Source of the DNA: Erythrobacteraceae bacterium Alg239-R51
Lineage (GTDB): Bacteria; Pseudomonadota; Alphaproteobacteria; Sphingomonadales; Sphingomonadaceae
Assembly: GCA_947331495.1 (NCBI GenBank)
Contig: CAMZOI010000004.1
Location: forward strand, 62,001-126,000
Direction of reading: 5' to 3'
DNA length: 64,000 nucleotides
The stretch's first letter is position 1, and the number at the start of each line of letters is the position of its first letter. This document shows positions 12,385-21,666 of this stretch, piece by piece. The notes below the pieces were generated by a model that made no database searches, had not been told where the DNA came from, and saw only the letters and a list, made by a program, of their open reading frames with translations. A program made the translations under genes and the position numbers.

Positions 12385-13148
12385 CCCATTCCGCCGGGCC
12401 GGTACTCGAATTTCGCGATGTGCGGAAAAACTATGGTGCGCTCGATGCGGTTGCGGACGTCTCGCTTGCCATCGCGACCGGCGAATTCGTCGCCCTGGTA
12501 GGGGCTTCGGGTTCGGGCAAATCGACGCTGCTCAAGACCGTGAACCGTCTGGTCGAGCCAAGCGCAGGCACGGTTCTTTTCGAAGGCTTGGATGTGGCAA
12601 CATCGCCGCTGCCTGCCCTTCGCCGACGCGTAGGATATGTTTTCCAGTCGATCGGTCTCTTCCCGCATATGAGCGTGAGCGAAAACATCGCAATCGTTCC
12701 TCGTCTGGCAGGCGAACCGCTATCCTCTGATCGTGTCGGCGAGTTGCTGGAACTCGTCGAGCTCGAAGCGGAAATGCGTTCGCGCATGCCTGACGAATTG
12801 TCGGGCGGTCAACGGCAGCGCGTGGGTGTGGCCCGCGCTCTGGCGGGGGAGCCTCACCTCCTGCTGATGGACGAACCTTTCGGCGCGCTGGATCCACTCA
12901 CGCGCAACGCGCTTGGCGAACGGGTACGGCGCCTTCACAAACGGTTCGACCTGACAACCATCATGGTTACGCACGACATGGCCGAAGCGCTGTTGCTTGC
13001 CGATCGCGTTCTGGTGATGGACGGCGGGCGGATCGTTGCCGACGAAACGCCGCAAGCCTTGCTGGAGGGCGCAGGCGGCAGAATCGCGCAGGGAATGGTT
13101 GCCGTGCCGAGGGCGCAGGCCGAGAAACTTGCTCGGATGTCTCGATGA
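12381..13148 (+). CDS. ABC importer ATP-binding protein (betaine/choline/osmoprotectant type)
   Basis: The 255-residue nucleotide-binding subunit would power uptake through the fused permease encoded next. Walker A is GASGSGKST (41-49), followed by the Q-loop (VFQSIGLFPHMSV), the signature LSGGQRQRVGVARAL, Walker B LLLMDEPFGALD and the switch histidine in MVTHDMAEALLLADR. The sequence is of the ProV/OpuCA subtype but ends soon after the ATPase core and lacks the CBS pair that senses ionic strength in OpuA/OpuC. It starts at GTG and overlaps both neighbours by 4 bp (GTGA upstream, ATGA downstream), so the three genes form one translational unit. Confidence 0.9.
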   Translation: MTHSAGPVLEFRDVRKNYGALDAVADVSLAIATGEFVALVGASGSGKSTLLKTVNRLVEPSAGTVLFEGLDVATSPLPALRRRVGYVFQSIGLFPHMSVSENIAIVPRLAGEPLSSDRVGELLELVELEAEMRSRMPDELSGGQRQRVGVARALAGEPHLLLMDEPFGALDPLTRNALGERVRRLHKRFDLTTIMVTHDMAEALLLADRVLVMDGGRIVADETPQALLEGAGGRIAQGMVAVPRAQAEKLARMSR

Positions 13149-14683
13149 CGGGTTTCTGGCAAACCCTGACTGGTCTGGGCGACAAGCTTGCTGCACACAT
13201 ACTGCTGGCCTCTGCCGCCATCGCTCTGGGCATAATCGTGGCGTTGCCCCTGGCAATCTGGGCGAGCCGTTCGCAAAACGTGGCCCGCGCCGCTCTCGGA
13301 TTTGCAAGTCTGGTACAAACAATCCCTGCTCTGGCCTTGCTGGCCCTGTTCTTTCCAATCCTGCTCAGCCTGCGCGCTGTGTTCGGTGACGGGTTGCCGA
13401 CCCTCGGATTTCTGCCTGCGCTACTTGCTTTGTCGCTCTATGCCTTGTTGCCGATTCTCAGGAACGCCGTGACCGCGCAGACGAATCTCGATCCTGGCGT
13501 GCTCGAGGCGGCCGATGGGGTGGGAATGAGTTTCTCACAAAGGCTGCGACTGGTTGAGGCCCCGCTATCCGCGCCTTATATCATGGCTGGCATTCGCACC
13601 GCCGCGGTCTGGACCATCGGGGCCGCGACGTTATCCACGACGATCGGACAGCCGAGTTTGGGCGACCCGATCTTCGCCGGGCTGCAAACCCAGAACTGGG
13701 TTCTGGTGCTGGCCGGCTGCGTCGCAAGCGCCGGACTGGCGCTGGTCGCGGACGCACTTCTGGGACTGATCGAGAAAGGCTTCGCCACGCGCCGCAGATC
13801 GTTCTGGGCAGGAGGAATGGTCGCCGTCCTACTCGGAGTGTCAGCCGCACTGCTGGCCCAGTTTGGAGGACGCGACGACGAAGATACCATCGTAATCGGA
13901 GCGAAGGGTTTTTCCGAGCAATATATCCTCGCCCGGCTCATCGGACACCGGTTGGAAGCGGCAGGCTACGCAGTCGAATATCGCGAAGGGTTGGGCTCTG
14001 CTATCGCTCACAACGCAGTCGCCAGCGGGGCGATCGACGTGCTGGTCGACTATACCGGAACGATCTGGACCAACCAGATGGCACGCAAAGACAATCCGGG
14101 CCGCAACGCGATGTACGAGGCCATCGTCCGCTGGGAGGAGGAAACCGCTGGCACGCGTGTGCTGGGCCGCCTGGGCTTCGAGAACGCCTATGGCCTGGCG
14201 GTCGAAAGCGAGTGGGCCCAAGATCGCGGCGTGGCGGATATCAGCGACCTTGCCTCGTGTGCTCCGAACATGGTGATCGGCGGCGACCCCGAATTTTTCG
14301 AACGGCCGGAATGGATCGCGGTACGCGATGCTTATGGACTGCGCTTCGCCGCAACGCGCAACTTTTCGCCGACGTTCATGTACAATGCCTTGCGGTCCGG
14401 TGAGGCGGACGTGATCGGAGCCTATACCTCGGACGGTCGGATCGCGGCGGACAATCTGACAATACTCGACGACCCGCGTGGCGCCTTCCCCAGTTATGAC
14501 GCGATCATCCTGCTAAGTCCGGAGGCCGGGCAAGACCCGCAATTGCTGGCAACACTCGAGCCGCTGATTGGCGCAATCGACGTTGAGGAAATGCGCAGAG
14601 CCAATCTTTCCGTTGATCGCGAAGAGAACAAGCTGGGCTTCGACGAAGCTGCGCGCAGACTGGCGGCGCGCATCGGCTTCTAG
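13145..14683 (+). CDS. ABC importer permease fused to substrate-binding protein (OpuC/OsmF type)
   Basis: A single 512-residue chain combines both remaining parts of the importer. Residues 1 to about 235 form a permease with several transmembrane helices and an EAA-like coupling loop (LEAADGVGMSFSQRLRLVEAP). After another helix, the region from about 247 is an OpuAC/ProX-like periplasmic binding domain that begins TIVIGAKGFSEQYILARLIG and contains DVLVDYTGTIWTNQ. Such fusions are known for osmoprotectant and quaternary-amine systems. The aromatic cage that would fix the ligand cannot be assigned by eye, so glycine betaine, choline and related compounds are all possible. Its stop codon overlaps the convergent DUF2147 stop in the palindrome CTAG. 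Confidence 0.88.
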   Translation: MTGFWQTLTGLGDKLAAHILLASAAIALGIIVALPLAIWASRSQNVARAALGFASLVQTIPALALLALFFPILLSLRAVFGDGLPTLGFLPALLALSLYALLPILRNAVTAQTNLDPGVLEAADGVGMSFSQRLRLVEAPLSAPYIMAGIRTAAVWTIGAATLSTTIGQPSLGDPIFAGLQTQNWVLVLAGCVASAGLALVADALLGLIEKGFATRRRSFWAGGMVAVLLGVSAALLAQFGGRDDEDTIVIGAKGFSEQYILARLIGHRLEAAGYAVEYREGLGSAIAHNAVASGAIDVLVDYTGTIWTNQMARKDNPGRNAMYEAIVRWEEETAGTRVLGRLGFENAYGLAVESEWAQDRGVADISDLASCAPNMVIGGDPEFFERPEWIAVRDAYGLRFAATRNFSPTFMYNALRSGEADVIGAYTSDGRIAADNLTILDDPRGAFPSYDAIILLSPEAGQDPQLLATLEPLIGAIDVEEMRRANLSVDREENKLGFDEAARRLAARIGF

Positions 14684-15093
14684 CTGGCCTTGCGCCAGTT
14701 TTGCGTCTGGCAGAATGGCCCCACACAGCCTTTAACCTCCAGCACGTTGGCGCTTTTGCGACGAATGACCGAACGGTAGGTCTTGCCGCTTTTCGGATCG
14801 TAGATTTCCCCCCGCCACAAATCCGACTCCTCGTCGAGACCGGTTAACACCGGCATGCCCATAAGCTTGCGGTTGCGTTTTGCAGGATCGGCGTTGTTCA
14901 CGTCGCGCTGGTTCTTGCCCTGTGGCGGCGCCACCAGAAACTTGACGATCTTACCACACAAAGACTGGCCGCATGACCCGATCTGAATCACTGCATCGCG
15001 TTCTTCGGTAATCCACCGGCCTGCAATGGGATCTGCGGCGGAAAGCGGCTGGGCGATCATCAACGCAGCCATGCAGGCAAAAAATTTCTTCAT
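14680..15093 (-). CDS. DUF2147 family secreted protein
   Basis: A small exported protein of 137 residues. The signal peptide MKKFFACMAALMIAQPLSA precedes a DUF2147 domain that starts GRWITEERDAVIQIGSC, contains paired cysteines (SCGQSLCGKIV and GCVGPFCQTQNW) and ends in the typical beta-strand pattern. DUF2147 proteins are envelope proteins of unknown biochemical role that look like small beta-barrel carriers. I chose the ATG at 15093 because it starts a clean signal peptide and overlaps the midA stop by 4 bp (ATGA). A longer reading frame upstream only adds arginine-rich residues. It is the last gene of the lgt-midA operon. Confidence 0.85.
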   Translation of the reverse strand: MKKFFACMAALMIAQPLSAADPIAGRWITEERDAVIQIGSCGQSLCGKIVKFLVAPPQGKNQRDVNNADPAKRNRKLMGMPVLTGLDEESDLWRGEIYDPKSGKTYRSVIRRKSANVLEVKGCVGPFCQTQNWRKAS

Positions 15094-16166
15094 TCTATGT
15101 CCCCTTCGGCAAATCCTGTTCCGCGCGGCCAATCACGCGGCGAAAGCGCCATGACCTTGAACAGATCGCCCATCTTGTCCGTTCCGACAAGCCGATCGTG
15201 AGCTTGCGCGATGTCCTGGGCTCGTGCCGGTGAACGCGCGGTGAGCGCCTGCGCGCGCTGGCCAATTCCCAAGGCGCTGAGCCATTCGCCTTGCGTGGCG
15301 GTCGCGCCTGCGAGGCCTGCGCGCGCCGCTATTTGCCCAAGCATCGCGAAATCGACATGCGCGGTGAGGTCCATGTCCCCGGGAGCGTCGAAAAGCCCCA
15401 CTTTCTCATGCACGCGAACGGCCTGGAGCGTCGAACCGGTTCGCGGTTCCAGATGACCGTAATCGATGAACACTGCCGCGCCGCCCTGAACGTCGAGCCT
15501 GCGCGCGATTTCTCCCGCCAAGGCCGCCGCGGCCGGACTGGTTTCGATTATTGCGCCAGGGGGCGCCGTCTTTCGGTCAGCAGGGACAGCCTCGTCCATC
15601 GGATTGTCGCCGGCAACAAACACGAACTGCGCCTGGTCGTCCAACGCGATCATCCGCTCGCGCCATCCTACCTCCGTGCAAACCAGTTGCCGTACCGGAA
15701 GTGCGTCGAAAAACTCGTTCGCGACGAGCAACATCGGCGCATGGTCCGGCAGCGTATCGACAGTTTCATGAAACCGCGCTCCTGCAAGTGCGTCTGCCTG
15801 GAGCGATCGCAATGCTTCGGACCCTTCGACCAGGTGCACTTGCGGCCTCAATCCTTGCGTCGCCATTGCCCGTAGCGAATCGCGAGCCAGCGTGCCGCGG
15901 CCTGGCCCCAGTTCGACATAGACAGCGTTCGCAGGTCGACCAGCCCGGACCCAGATATCCGCCAGCCAAAGTCCGACCATTTCTCCAAACATCTGGCTGA
16001 TTTCCGGGGCGGTGACGAAATCGCCAGTTGTTCCCAGCGGGTCGCGCGAAGCGTAATATCGCGCATTGCTTTCCCCCATGTACCGCGAGACCGGTATCGG
16101 CCCGTGTTCGCGGATCAGGCGCCGGAACGTTTCCGCAAGCGTGGTCGGGGCGGCAATCGCGGTCAT
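15090..16166 (-). CDS. MidA/NDUFAF7-family SAM-dependent methyltransferase
   Basis: A 358-residue class I methyltransferase of the DUF185 family. In mitochondria the homologue NDUFAF7 dimethylates an arginine on a complex I subunit; the bacterial role is probably similar but less well tested. The motif ELGPGRGTLARD is the SAM-binding loop. The flanking family blocks SRYMGESNARYYASRDPLG and ANEFFDALPVRQLV are present. The start at 16166 gives a 4-bp ATGA overlap with the lgt stop. The reading frame stays open far upstream, but that part lies entirely inside lgt and encodes no family sequence. Confidence 0.88.
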   Translation of the reverse strand: MTAIAAPTTLAETFRRLIREHGPIPVSRYMGESNARYYASRDPLGTTGDFVTAPEISQMFGEMVGLWLADIWVRAGRPANAVYVELGPGRGTLARDSLRAMATQGLRPQVHLVEGSEALRSLQADALAGARFHETVDTLPDHAPMLLVANEFFDALPVRQLVCTEVGWRERMIALDDQAQFVFVAGDNPMDEAVPADRKTAPPGAIIETSPAAAALAGEIARRLDVQGGAAVFIDYGHLEPRTGSTLQAVRVHEKVGLFDAPGDMDLTAHVDFAMLGQIAARAGLAGATATQGEWLSALGIGQRAQALTARSPARAQDIAQAHDRLVGTDKMGDLFKVMALSPRDWPRGTGFAEGDIE

Positions 16167-17041
16167 GCCGGCTGCGGCTTGGACAACTTCCCATTCCCAC
16201 CAACCGGCGGTTTCATCAGCGCATATATGATCACGATCACCCCGACGGCAATCATTGGTAGGCTGAGCCATTGGCCTCGCGAAAGCCCCGTCTCGACCAC
16301 CACGTATGCCAGATGCGCATCCGGTTCGCGGAAGAATTCGTTCACCAGCCGCCCCACGCCCATGCCGACGGTAAAGATGCCAACCAGCAATCCGGCACGG
16401 TATCGCGCACCTGTTTTCCAGAACAGGGCGATGAGCAGGACCCCGAGCAACAGGCCTTCCAGTCCAGCCTGGTACAGCTGGCTGGGATGCCGTGCGACCT
16501 GTAGCGGATCGGTCGGAAAGACCATCGCCAGAGGAAAATCGCTTTCGACCGGCCGGCCGTACAATTCGCCGTTGATGAAGTTCGCGAGCCTGCCAAGCAT
16601 GTAGGCGAGCGGAACATTGACCGCGATGTAATCGCATACGCGTAGCCAGTTCAAGCCGCCGCGCCACGCCACCCAGCTGATGGCCACAAGCACGCCTATC
16701 ACCCCACCGTGAAAGCTCATGCCGCCCTCCCAGACCGCGAAAAGCTCCATGCCTCCGAACAGTTCGGGGCGATAGAACGCGGCATAACCCAACCTGCCAC
16801 CGAGAATGACACCGAGCGTACACCAGAAGAACAGATCATCGGCATGGCGCTGGGCCATCGGGCTGCCAGGGGCCGCGATCATCTTCGAAAGATGCCAATA
16901 ACCCAGCAGGATGCCGACCAGGTAGGCGAGCGAATAGAATCGCAACTGAAAGCCCCCGACCTCGAACAGGTAAGGTCTCAATCCGAGATTTTCCCAGTAG
17001 ATCGGCTCGGCTGCGCCGCTCGCGGCGAGTAGTGACAGCAA
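16163..17041 (-). CDS. lgt: Prolipoprotein diacylglyceryl transferase
   Basis: This inner-membrane enzyme transfers diacylglycerol from phosphatidylglycerol to the lipobox cysteine of preprolipoproteins, the first step of lipoprotein maturation. The 292-residue multi-pass protein shows SFHGGVIGVLVA, the Lgt signature GRLANFINGELYGRP with the essential arginine and asparagine, and HPSQLYQAGLEG. The start appears to be TTG at 17041, with a GGGGA ribosome site 7 nt upstream; no ATG or GTG fits. It heads the lgt-midA-DUF2147 operon and is divergent from the acyl-CoA synthetase. At least five predicted lipoproteins in this window would be its substrates. Confidence 0.95.
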   Translation of the reverse strand: MLSLLAASGAAEPIYWENLGLRPYLFEVGGFQLRFYSLAYLVGILLGYWHLSKMIAAPGSPMAQRHADDLFFWCTLGVILGGRLGYAAFYRPELFGGMELFAVWEGGMSFHGGVIGVLVAISWVAWRGGLNWLRVCDYIAVNVPLAYMLGRLANFINGELYGRPVESDFPLAMVFPTDPLQVARHPSQLYQAGLEGLLLGVLLIALFWKTGARYRAGLLVGIFTVGMGVGRLVNEFFREPDAHLAYVVVETGLSRGQWLSLPMIAVGVIVIIYALMKPPVGGNGKLSKPQPA

Positions 17042-17206
17042 GTGCTTATCCCCTTAGAGGTGTGCGTGAACGCCGCGTCCGGCGACCCATCGGAAGCGGC
17101 TTTTGGCATAGCAGGGGTTTTGGGGAAAGCCTGCGTCGAGCCGCAATTTATGCGCGAGCCTCGCCAACGGGGCCGTGCGCCACGTGGAGAGGATTTCAGA
17201 CAGACC

Positions 17207-18901
17207 ATGCCTACCGAACTTGACCAGGATATCCAGCGCTTCACCGCAGCCGTAACTGCGCCCGGACAGATGTTCGAAACCACGCCCGTCGCTCGGCGAG
17301 GCGTCGAAATGCCGGCCTTCAAGAATGCTCCGCCAAGCCTGGCGCATTACCTTGCTCATTTTTGCAACGAGAAGAAGGACGAGACCTTTCTGGTAGACGG
17401 CGATCTGCGCCTGACCTTCGGCCAGGTTTACGGAGCGGCAGCCTGTGTGGCTCATGGTCTTGCGACCAGACATGGCGTCAAGAAGGGCGACCGGGTCGGT
17501 ATTGCGGCACGCAACTCTGCCAACTGGATGATCGCCTATATGGGCACGATCATGGCAGGCGGATGCGCCACGCTCCTGAACGGGTGGTGGACTGGCGAAG
17601 AGCTCGCCTACGGGGTCCAGTTATGCGAATGCTCGCTTGTCCTAGCTGACGATCAGCGCGCCGCGCGCTTCGAAGGGCAGGACGTCGATGCGAAGATCGT
17701 CATCTTCGATCATGGCGTTCCGTCCGAAGGGCTCGCTCCGATCTGGGCCGAAGGCGATACCGCAACCAAGATGCTCGGGCAGATAGGGCAGGATGATCTT
17801 GCGACCATCCTCTATACGTCCGGTTCTACCGGGCATCCAAAGGGTGCTTACTCGGATCACCTGGGTGTGGTGTCCGGCGTCCTGAATTACGTTGCCCAAT
17901 CGGCCATGATCCTTGGCCTTCTAACCGAAAAAGGCGAAGCGCCGACGGTACAGCAATGTGCGCTGGTGGCGGTGCCATTGTTTCACGTAACCGGGGAAAT
18001 TCCCCTGTTCCTGCAAAGCTTTGCCACGGGCCGCAAGCTGGTCCTGATGCCGAAATGGGATGCCGGCGAGGCGTTGCGCCTCATCGCCGAGGAGAAGATC
18101 ACCTACTTTGTCGGCGTTCCGCTGATGAGCTACGAAATGGCGACCCACCCGGACAAGGACAAGTACGACCTGTCGCATTGCAAGAGCTTCGCGGCCGGCG
18201 GGGCCCCGCGTCCGCCCGAACACGTAACGCGCATCAAGGAAGCCTTTCCCGAAGCCTTCCCGCTATTGGGTTACGGTTTGACCGAAACCAATGCGGTCGG
18301 CTGTGGCAATCTGAACGAGAATTATATGGCGAAGCCCGGCTCTACCGGCATGCCGTCGAAGCCACTTGTCGATCTCGCCATTCTCGACGATGACGGCAAC
18401 GCCTTGTCGGCAGGGCAGGTCGGCGAAGTCTCGATCCGCTCAGTATGCAACTTCCTCGGGTATTGGAAAAACGAGGAAGCCACCAAGGCTGCATTCACCG
18501 ACAATGCCTATTTTCGAACTGGCGATCTCGGCTATCTCGACGAGGACGAATATCTCTTCATTGTAGACCGCAAGAAGGACATCATCATTCGCGGCGGCGA
18601 AAACATCGCCTGCATCGAGGTGGAGGAAGCGATCTACGCACATGAAGCGATCGCCGAATGCTCGGTGTTCGGCATCCCGGACGACCGGCTCGGCGAAGTG
18701 CCAGCAGCCGTTTATTATCTCCATGAAGGAGAGTCGCTGAGTACCGAAGAGCTGCAGGATTTCCTGCGCGAACATATTGCTGCGTTCAAAGTGCCCTCCG
18801 TGATGTGGCGCGCGAACGAAAAGCTGCCGCGCCTGGGAACCCAGAAAGTCGACAAGCGCGCAGTGAAGGCAGCATATGCCGGGGAGCATCCTTCGGCTTG
18901 A
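17207..18901 (+). CDS. Acyl-CoA synthetase (class I adenylate-forming)
   Basis: A 564-residue ANL enzyme. The phosphate loop is TILYTSGSTGHPKGAYSDH, the A5 region is YGLTETNAVG, and GDLGYLDEDEYLFIVDRKKD with RGGENI forms the hinge and A8 block. The C-terminal PRLGTQKVDKRAVK carries the likely catalytic lysine. The sequence fits medium- or long-chain fatty acyl-CoA synthetases rather than acetyl-CoA synthetases. I placed the start at the ATG 17207, because the in-frame extension back to 17042 has no family similarity. Its TGA overlaps the proposed TTG start of glnD by 4 bp, an unusual but apparently genuine pairing. Confidence 0.87.
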   Translation: MPTELDQDIQRFTAAVTAPGQMFETTPVARRGVEMPAFKNAPPSLAHYLAHFCNEKKDETFLVDGDLRLTFGQVYGAAACVAHGLATRHGVKKGDRVGIAARNSANWMIAYMGTIMAGGCATLLNGWWTGEELAYGVQLCECSLVLADDQRAARFEGQDVDAKIVIFDHGVPSEGLAPIWAEGDTATKMLGQIGQDDLATILYTSGSTGHPKGAYSDHLGVVSGVLNYVAQSAMILGLLTEKGEAPTVQQCALVAVPLFHVTGEIPLFLQSFATGRKLVLMPKWDAGEALRLIAEEKITYFVGVPLMSYEMATHPDKDKYDLSHCKSFAAGGAPRPPEHVTRIKEAFPEAFPLLGYGLTETNAVGCGNLNENYMAKPGSTGMPSKPLVDLAILDDDGNALSAGQVGEVSIRSVCNFLGYWKNEEATKAAFTDNAYFRTGDLGYLDEDEYLFIVDRKKDIIIRGGENIACIEVEEAIYAHEAIAECSVFGIPDDRLGEVPAAVYYLHEGESLSTEELQDFLREHIAAFKVPSVMWRANEKLPRLGTQKVDKRAVKAAYAGEHPSA

Positions 18902-21657
18902 ACCGTATCCGCATTCCCCGCCAGCGCGCGATCATCGACCGGCGCCGACTCGCCCCTCGGATCGAAGCGCTGGTCGCGGAGCATGGGACAGATGCGCGAC
19001 CGCATGTCGTCGACACGCTCAGGCAAGCGCTCGACGACGGTCGTCGGGAACTTGCCACGCGGCTCGAGCAAAAGCCTTCCGCGGGGCATGAATCGGCTGG
19101 CGGATACAGTTTCCTAATAGATCAACTGATCCGCGTGATTCATGATCACGTGGTCACGCAGCTCTACGCCTCGCCCGGTCGTTCACCGGGAGAGCGGCTC
19201 GCGGTGATGGCGGTGGGAGGTTACGGACGGGCGGAGATGGCCCCGCATTCGGATGTCGACATCGCTTTCCTCGTCCACAGCAGGAAAAGCATTTGGTGCG
19301 AGCAGGTGGTCGAGGCAATGCTCTATTTGCTATGGGATCTTGGCCTCAAGGTCGGTCATTCGACCCGAACGCTCGACGATGCGATCCGCATGGCGAACGA
19401 CGATCTTACAATCCGCACGGCCCTGCTCGAGGGACGCTATGTCTGGGGTGACCAGGAGCTCTACGACGAGGGGTCGCGCCGTTACACCACCGAGGTCGTT
19501 CGGGGCAGCGAGCGTGCTTTCGTCACCGAAAAGCTGGCCGAGCGCAACGCGCGGCACAGGCGCATGGGCGACAGCCGCTATGTCGTCGAGCCCAATGTGA
19601 AGGACGGCAAGGGGGGGCTGCGCGATCTGCACACACTCTACTGGATCGGCAAGTTCATTCACCGCGTCCGGGCGGCCGCCGAACTGGTCGAGATCGGCCT
19701 GTTCACGCAAACAGAATATCGCAGCTTCCGCCGCGCCGAAAACTTCCTGCTGGCCGTCCGCGCCCATCTGCATGTCCTTGCGGGGCGCGGGGAAGACCGG
19801 CTGACATTCGACATGCAGCGTCGCATCGCCGAACGAATGAATTTCGCCGAACGACCAAGCAAGAGCGCGGTCGAACGGTTCATGCAGCTCTATTTCCTGC
19901 ACGCCAAGCGCGTCGGCTCGCTGACCGGCGTATTTCTTGCCCATATCGATGAGCAATTCGAAGCGAAAAGCGCTCGCAGCGGTTTTTTCGCCGGCTGGAA
20001 ACAGAAGGCGCGCATCGTGAAAGGGTACCGCGTCTTCGGCGGCAAGATAGCCGCGCCCTCGGACGACTGGTTTCGCAAGGATCCGGTGCGCCTGATCGAG
20101 ATCTTCCAGCTCGCCGAGGCGGAGGAACTGGAAATCCATCCGGAAACCATGCGCCAGGCCAATCGGGACAGCGGCCTGATCGACAACAGACTGCGCGAGG
20201 ACGAGCGCGCCAACGCCTTGTTTCTCGATCTCCTGGCGGGTCGCAAAGACCCCGAAACGGTACTTCGCTGGATGAACGAAACCGGCATTTTCGGGAAATT
20301 CGTGCCGGATTTCGGCAAGGTAAATGCGCAGATGCAGTTCGATATGTACCATCACTACACGGTGGACGAGCACACAATCCGTGCGATCGGCCTCCTCAAC
20401 CGCATAGAGAAAGACGAACTGGCCGACGATCATCCGCGCGCGACGCGCCTCATACACAAGGTGCAATCGCGCCGGGTGGCTTATGTTGCGGCCTTGTTGC
20501 ACGACATCGCCAAGGGGCGCGGCGGAGATCATTCTGTTCTTGGAGCACAGGTGGCCCGAGAACTGTGTCCCCGATTCGGGCTGTCGCAGATCGAGACGGA
20601 ACTGGTCGCATGGTTGGTACTCAACCACCTGCTGATGAGCCATACCGCACAGAAACGCGATCTGACCGACCCCAAGACCATCGAGGATTTCGTCGGCCAG
20701 GTACAAAGCGCCGAACGGCTTCACCACCTTGCCATTTTGACGGCAGTCGACATTCGCGCGGTCGGACCGGGCACTTGGAACAGCTGGAAAGGACAATTGC
20801 TCGGCGAGCTTTACGATGCGGCGAATGAGCGCTTGCGGCTCGGCCATATGCGTCATGGCCGCACCCAGAAGATCGCTCACAAGCAGGCCGAGGTCGTGTC
20901 CGCTCTCGGCAATCGTGCACATCTGGTCGAGGATCTCGCCGAAACGATGGGCGATGCCTACTGGATTGCGGAGCCGGCCGATATCATCGCGTTGAACCTC
21001 GTGCACTACGCGGCGGCGCGGGCGGCAAAGCACGAACTGTCGGTCCATTGCGAATATTACGAGGCGCGAGGGGCAACGTTGGTCACGGTGATCGCAGGCG
21101 ATCATCCTGGCCTGTTTTACCGTATCGCGGGCGGGATACACCTGGCAGGCGGAAACATCATCGACGCGCGCATCCATACGACGCGCACCGGCTGGGCGGT
21201 CGACAATTTCCTCGTACAGGACCCGCATGGCAATCCCTTCCGCGACGACGACCAGTTGAAGCGTATCGAAACGAGCATCGCCGATGCGCTCGCCAACCGG
21301 ATCGATCTTGCTCCCCGCCTTGCCCAGCGCCCGCTGCCACACAGTCGCTCGAAAGCATTCGACGTGTCTCCACGTGTGTTGTTCGACAACAAGGCATCGA
21401 ACCGCTTTACCGTGATCGAAGTCAACGCAAGGGATCGCTCTGCACTGCTCAATCGTCTGGCGCGCGCACTGTTCGAAAGCCGGCTGGTGGTCCATTCCGC
21501 ACACATCACTCATTACGGGGAGCGGGCCGCCGACACGTTTTATGTCACCGACCTGACAGGCGGAAAGCTCGAAAGCGGCGAACGGATGAACCGGCTCGAG
21601 GCGCGGCTTATGGACGCTGCCAGCGATGCCATGCAGGAGCGCCTGGAAGACGCCTGA
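18898..21657 (+). CDS. glnD: Bifunctional PII uridylyltransferase/uridylyl-removing enzyme
   Basis: GlnD senses glutamine and uridylylates or de-uridylylates the PII signal protein, setting nitrogen assimilation. In the 919 residues, the nucleotidyltransferase motif GGYGRAEMAPHSDVDIAFL is near residue 105-125 and the HD hydrolase motif LLHDIAKGRGGDHS near 535. Two C-terminal ACT domains (about 720-800 and 830-915) would bind glutamine. The proposed start is TTG at 18898, overlapping the stop of the acyl-CoA synthetase as TTGA with GGGGAG upstream; the product then begins NRIRIPRQRAIID, matching relatives. A start further upstream at 18805 would overlap the previous gene by about 100 bp. It converges on yggS with 9 bp between. 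Confidence 0.95.
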   Translation: MNRIRIPRQRAIIDRRRLAPRIEALVAEHGTDARPHVVDTLRQALDDGRRELATRLEQKPSAGHESAGGYSFLIDQLIRVIHDHVVTQLYASPGRSPGERLAVMAVGGYGRAEMAPHSDVDIAFLVHSRKSIWCEQVVEAMLYLLWDLGLKVGHSTRTLDDAIRMANDDLTIRTALLEGRYVWGDQELYDEGSRRYTTEVVRGSERAFVTEKLAERNARHRRMGDSRYVVEPNVKDGKGGLRDLHTLYWIGKFIHRVRAAAELVEIGLFTQTEYRSFRRAENFLLAVRAHLHVLAGRGEDRLTFDMQRRIAERMNFAERPSKSAVERFMQLYFLHAKRVGSLTGVFLAHIDEQFEAKSARSGFFAGWKQKARIVKGYRVFGGKIAAPSDDWFRKDPVRLIEIFQLAEAEELEIHPETMRQANRDSGLIDNRLREDERANALFLDLLAGRKDPETVLRWMNETGIFGKFVPDFGKVNAQMQFDMYHHYTVDEHTIRAIGLLNRIEKDELADDHPRATRLIHKVQSRRVAYVAALLHDIAKGRGGDHSVLGAQVARELCPRFGLSQIETELVAWLVLNHLLMSHTAQKRDLTDPKTIEDFVGQVQSAERLHHLAILTAVDIRAVGPGTWNSWKGQLLGELYDAANERLRLGHMRHGRTQKIAHKQAEVVSALGNRAHLVEDLAETMGDAYWIAEPADIIALNLVHYAAARAAKHELSVHCEYYEARGATLVTVIAGDHPGLFYRIAGGIHLAGGNIIDARIHTTRTGWAVDNFLVQDPHGNPFRDDDQLKRIETSIADALANRIDLAPRLAQRPLPHSRSKAFDVSPRVLFDNKASNRFTVIEVNARDRSALLNRLARALFESRLVVHSAHITHYGERAADTFYVTDLTGGKLESGERMNRLEARLMDAASDAMQERLEDA

Positions 21658-21666
21658 TATAGTGCT

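Noticed and set aside
16167-16823. Upstream in-frame extension of the MidA-type methyltransferase
   Set aside because: The extension lies within lgt and has no methyltransferase similarity; the ATGA overlap at 16163-16166 gives the natural start.
19330-21513. 727-codon open frame on the minus strand
   Set aside because: It lies antisense to glnD, whose domains are complete and conserved. High GC leaves the complementary frame open; no protein family is recognisable in it.
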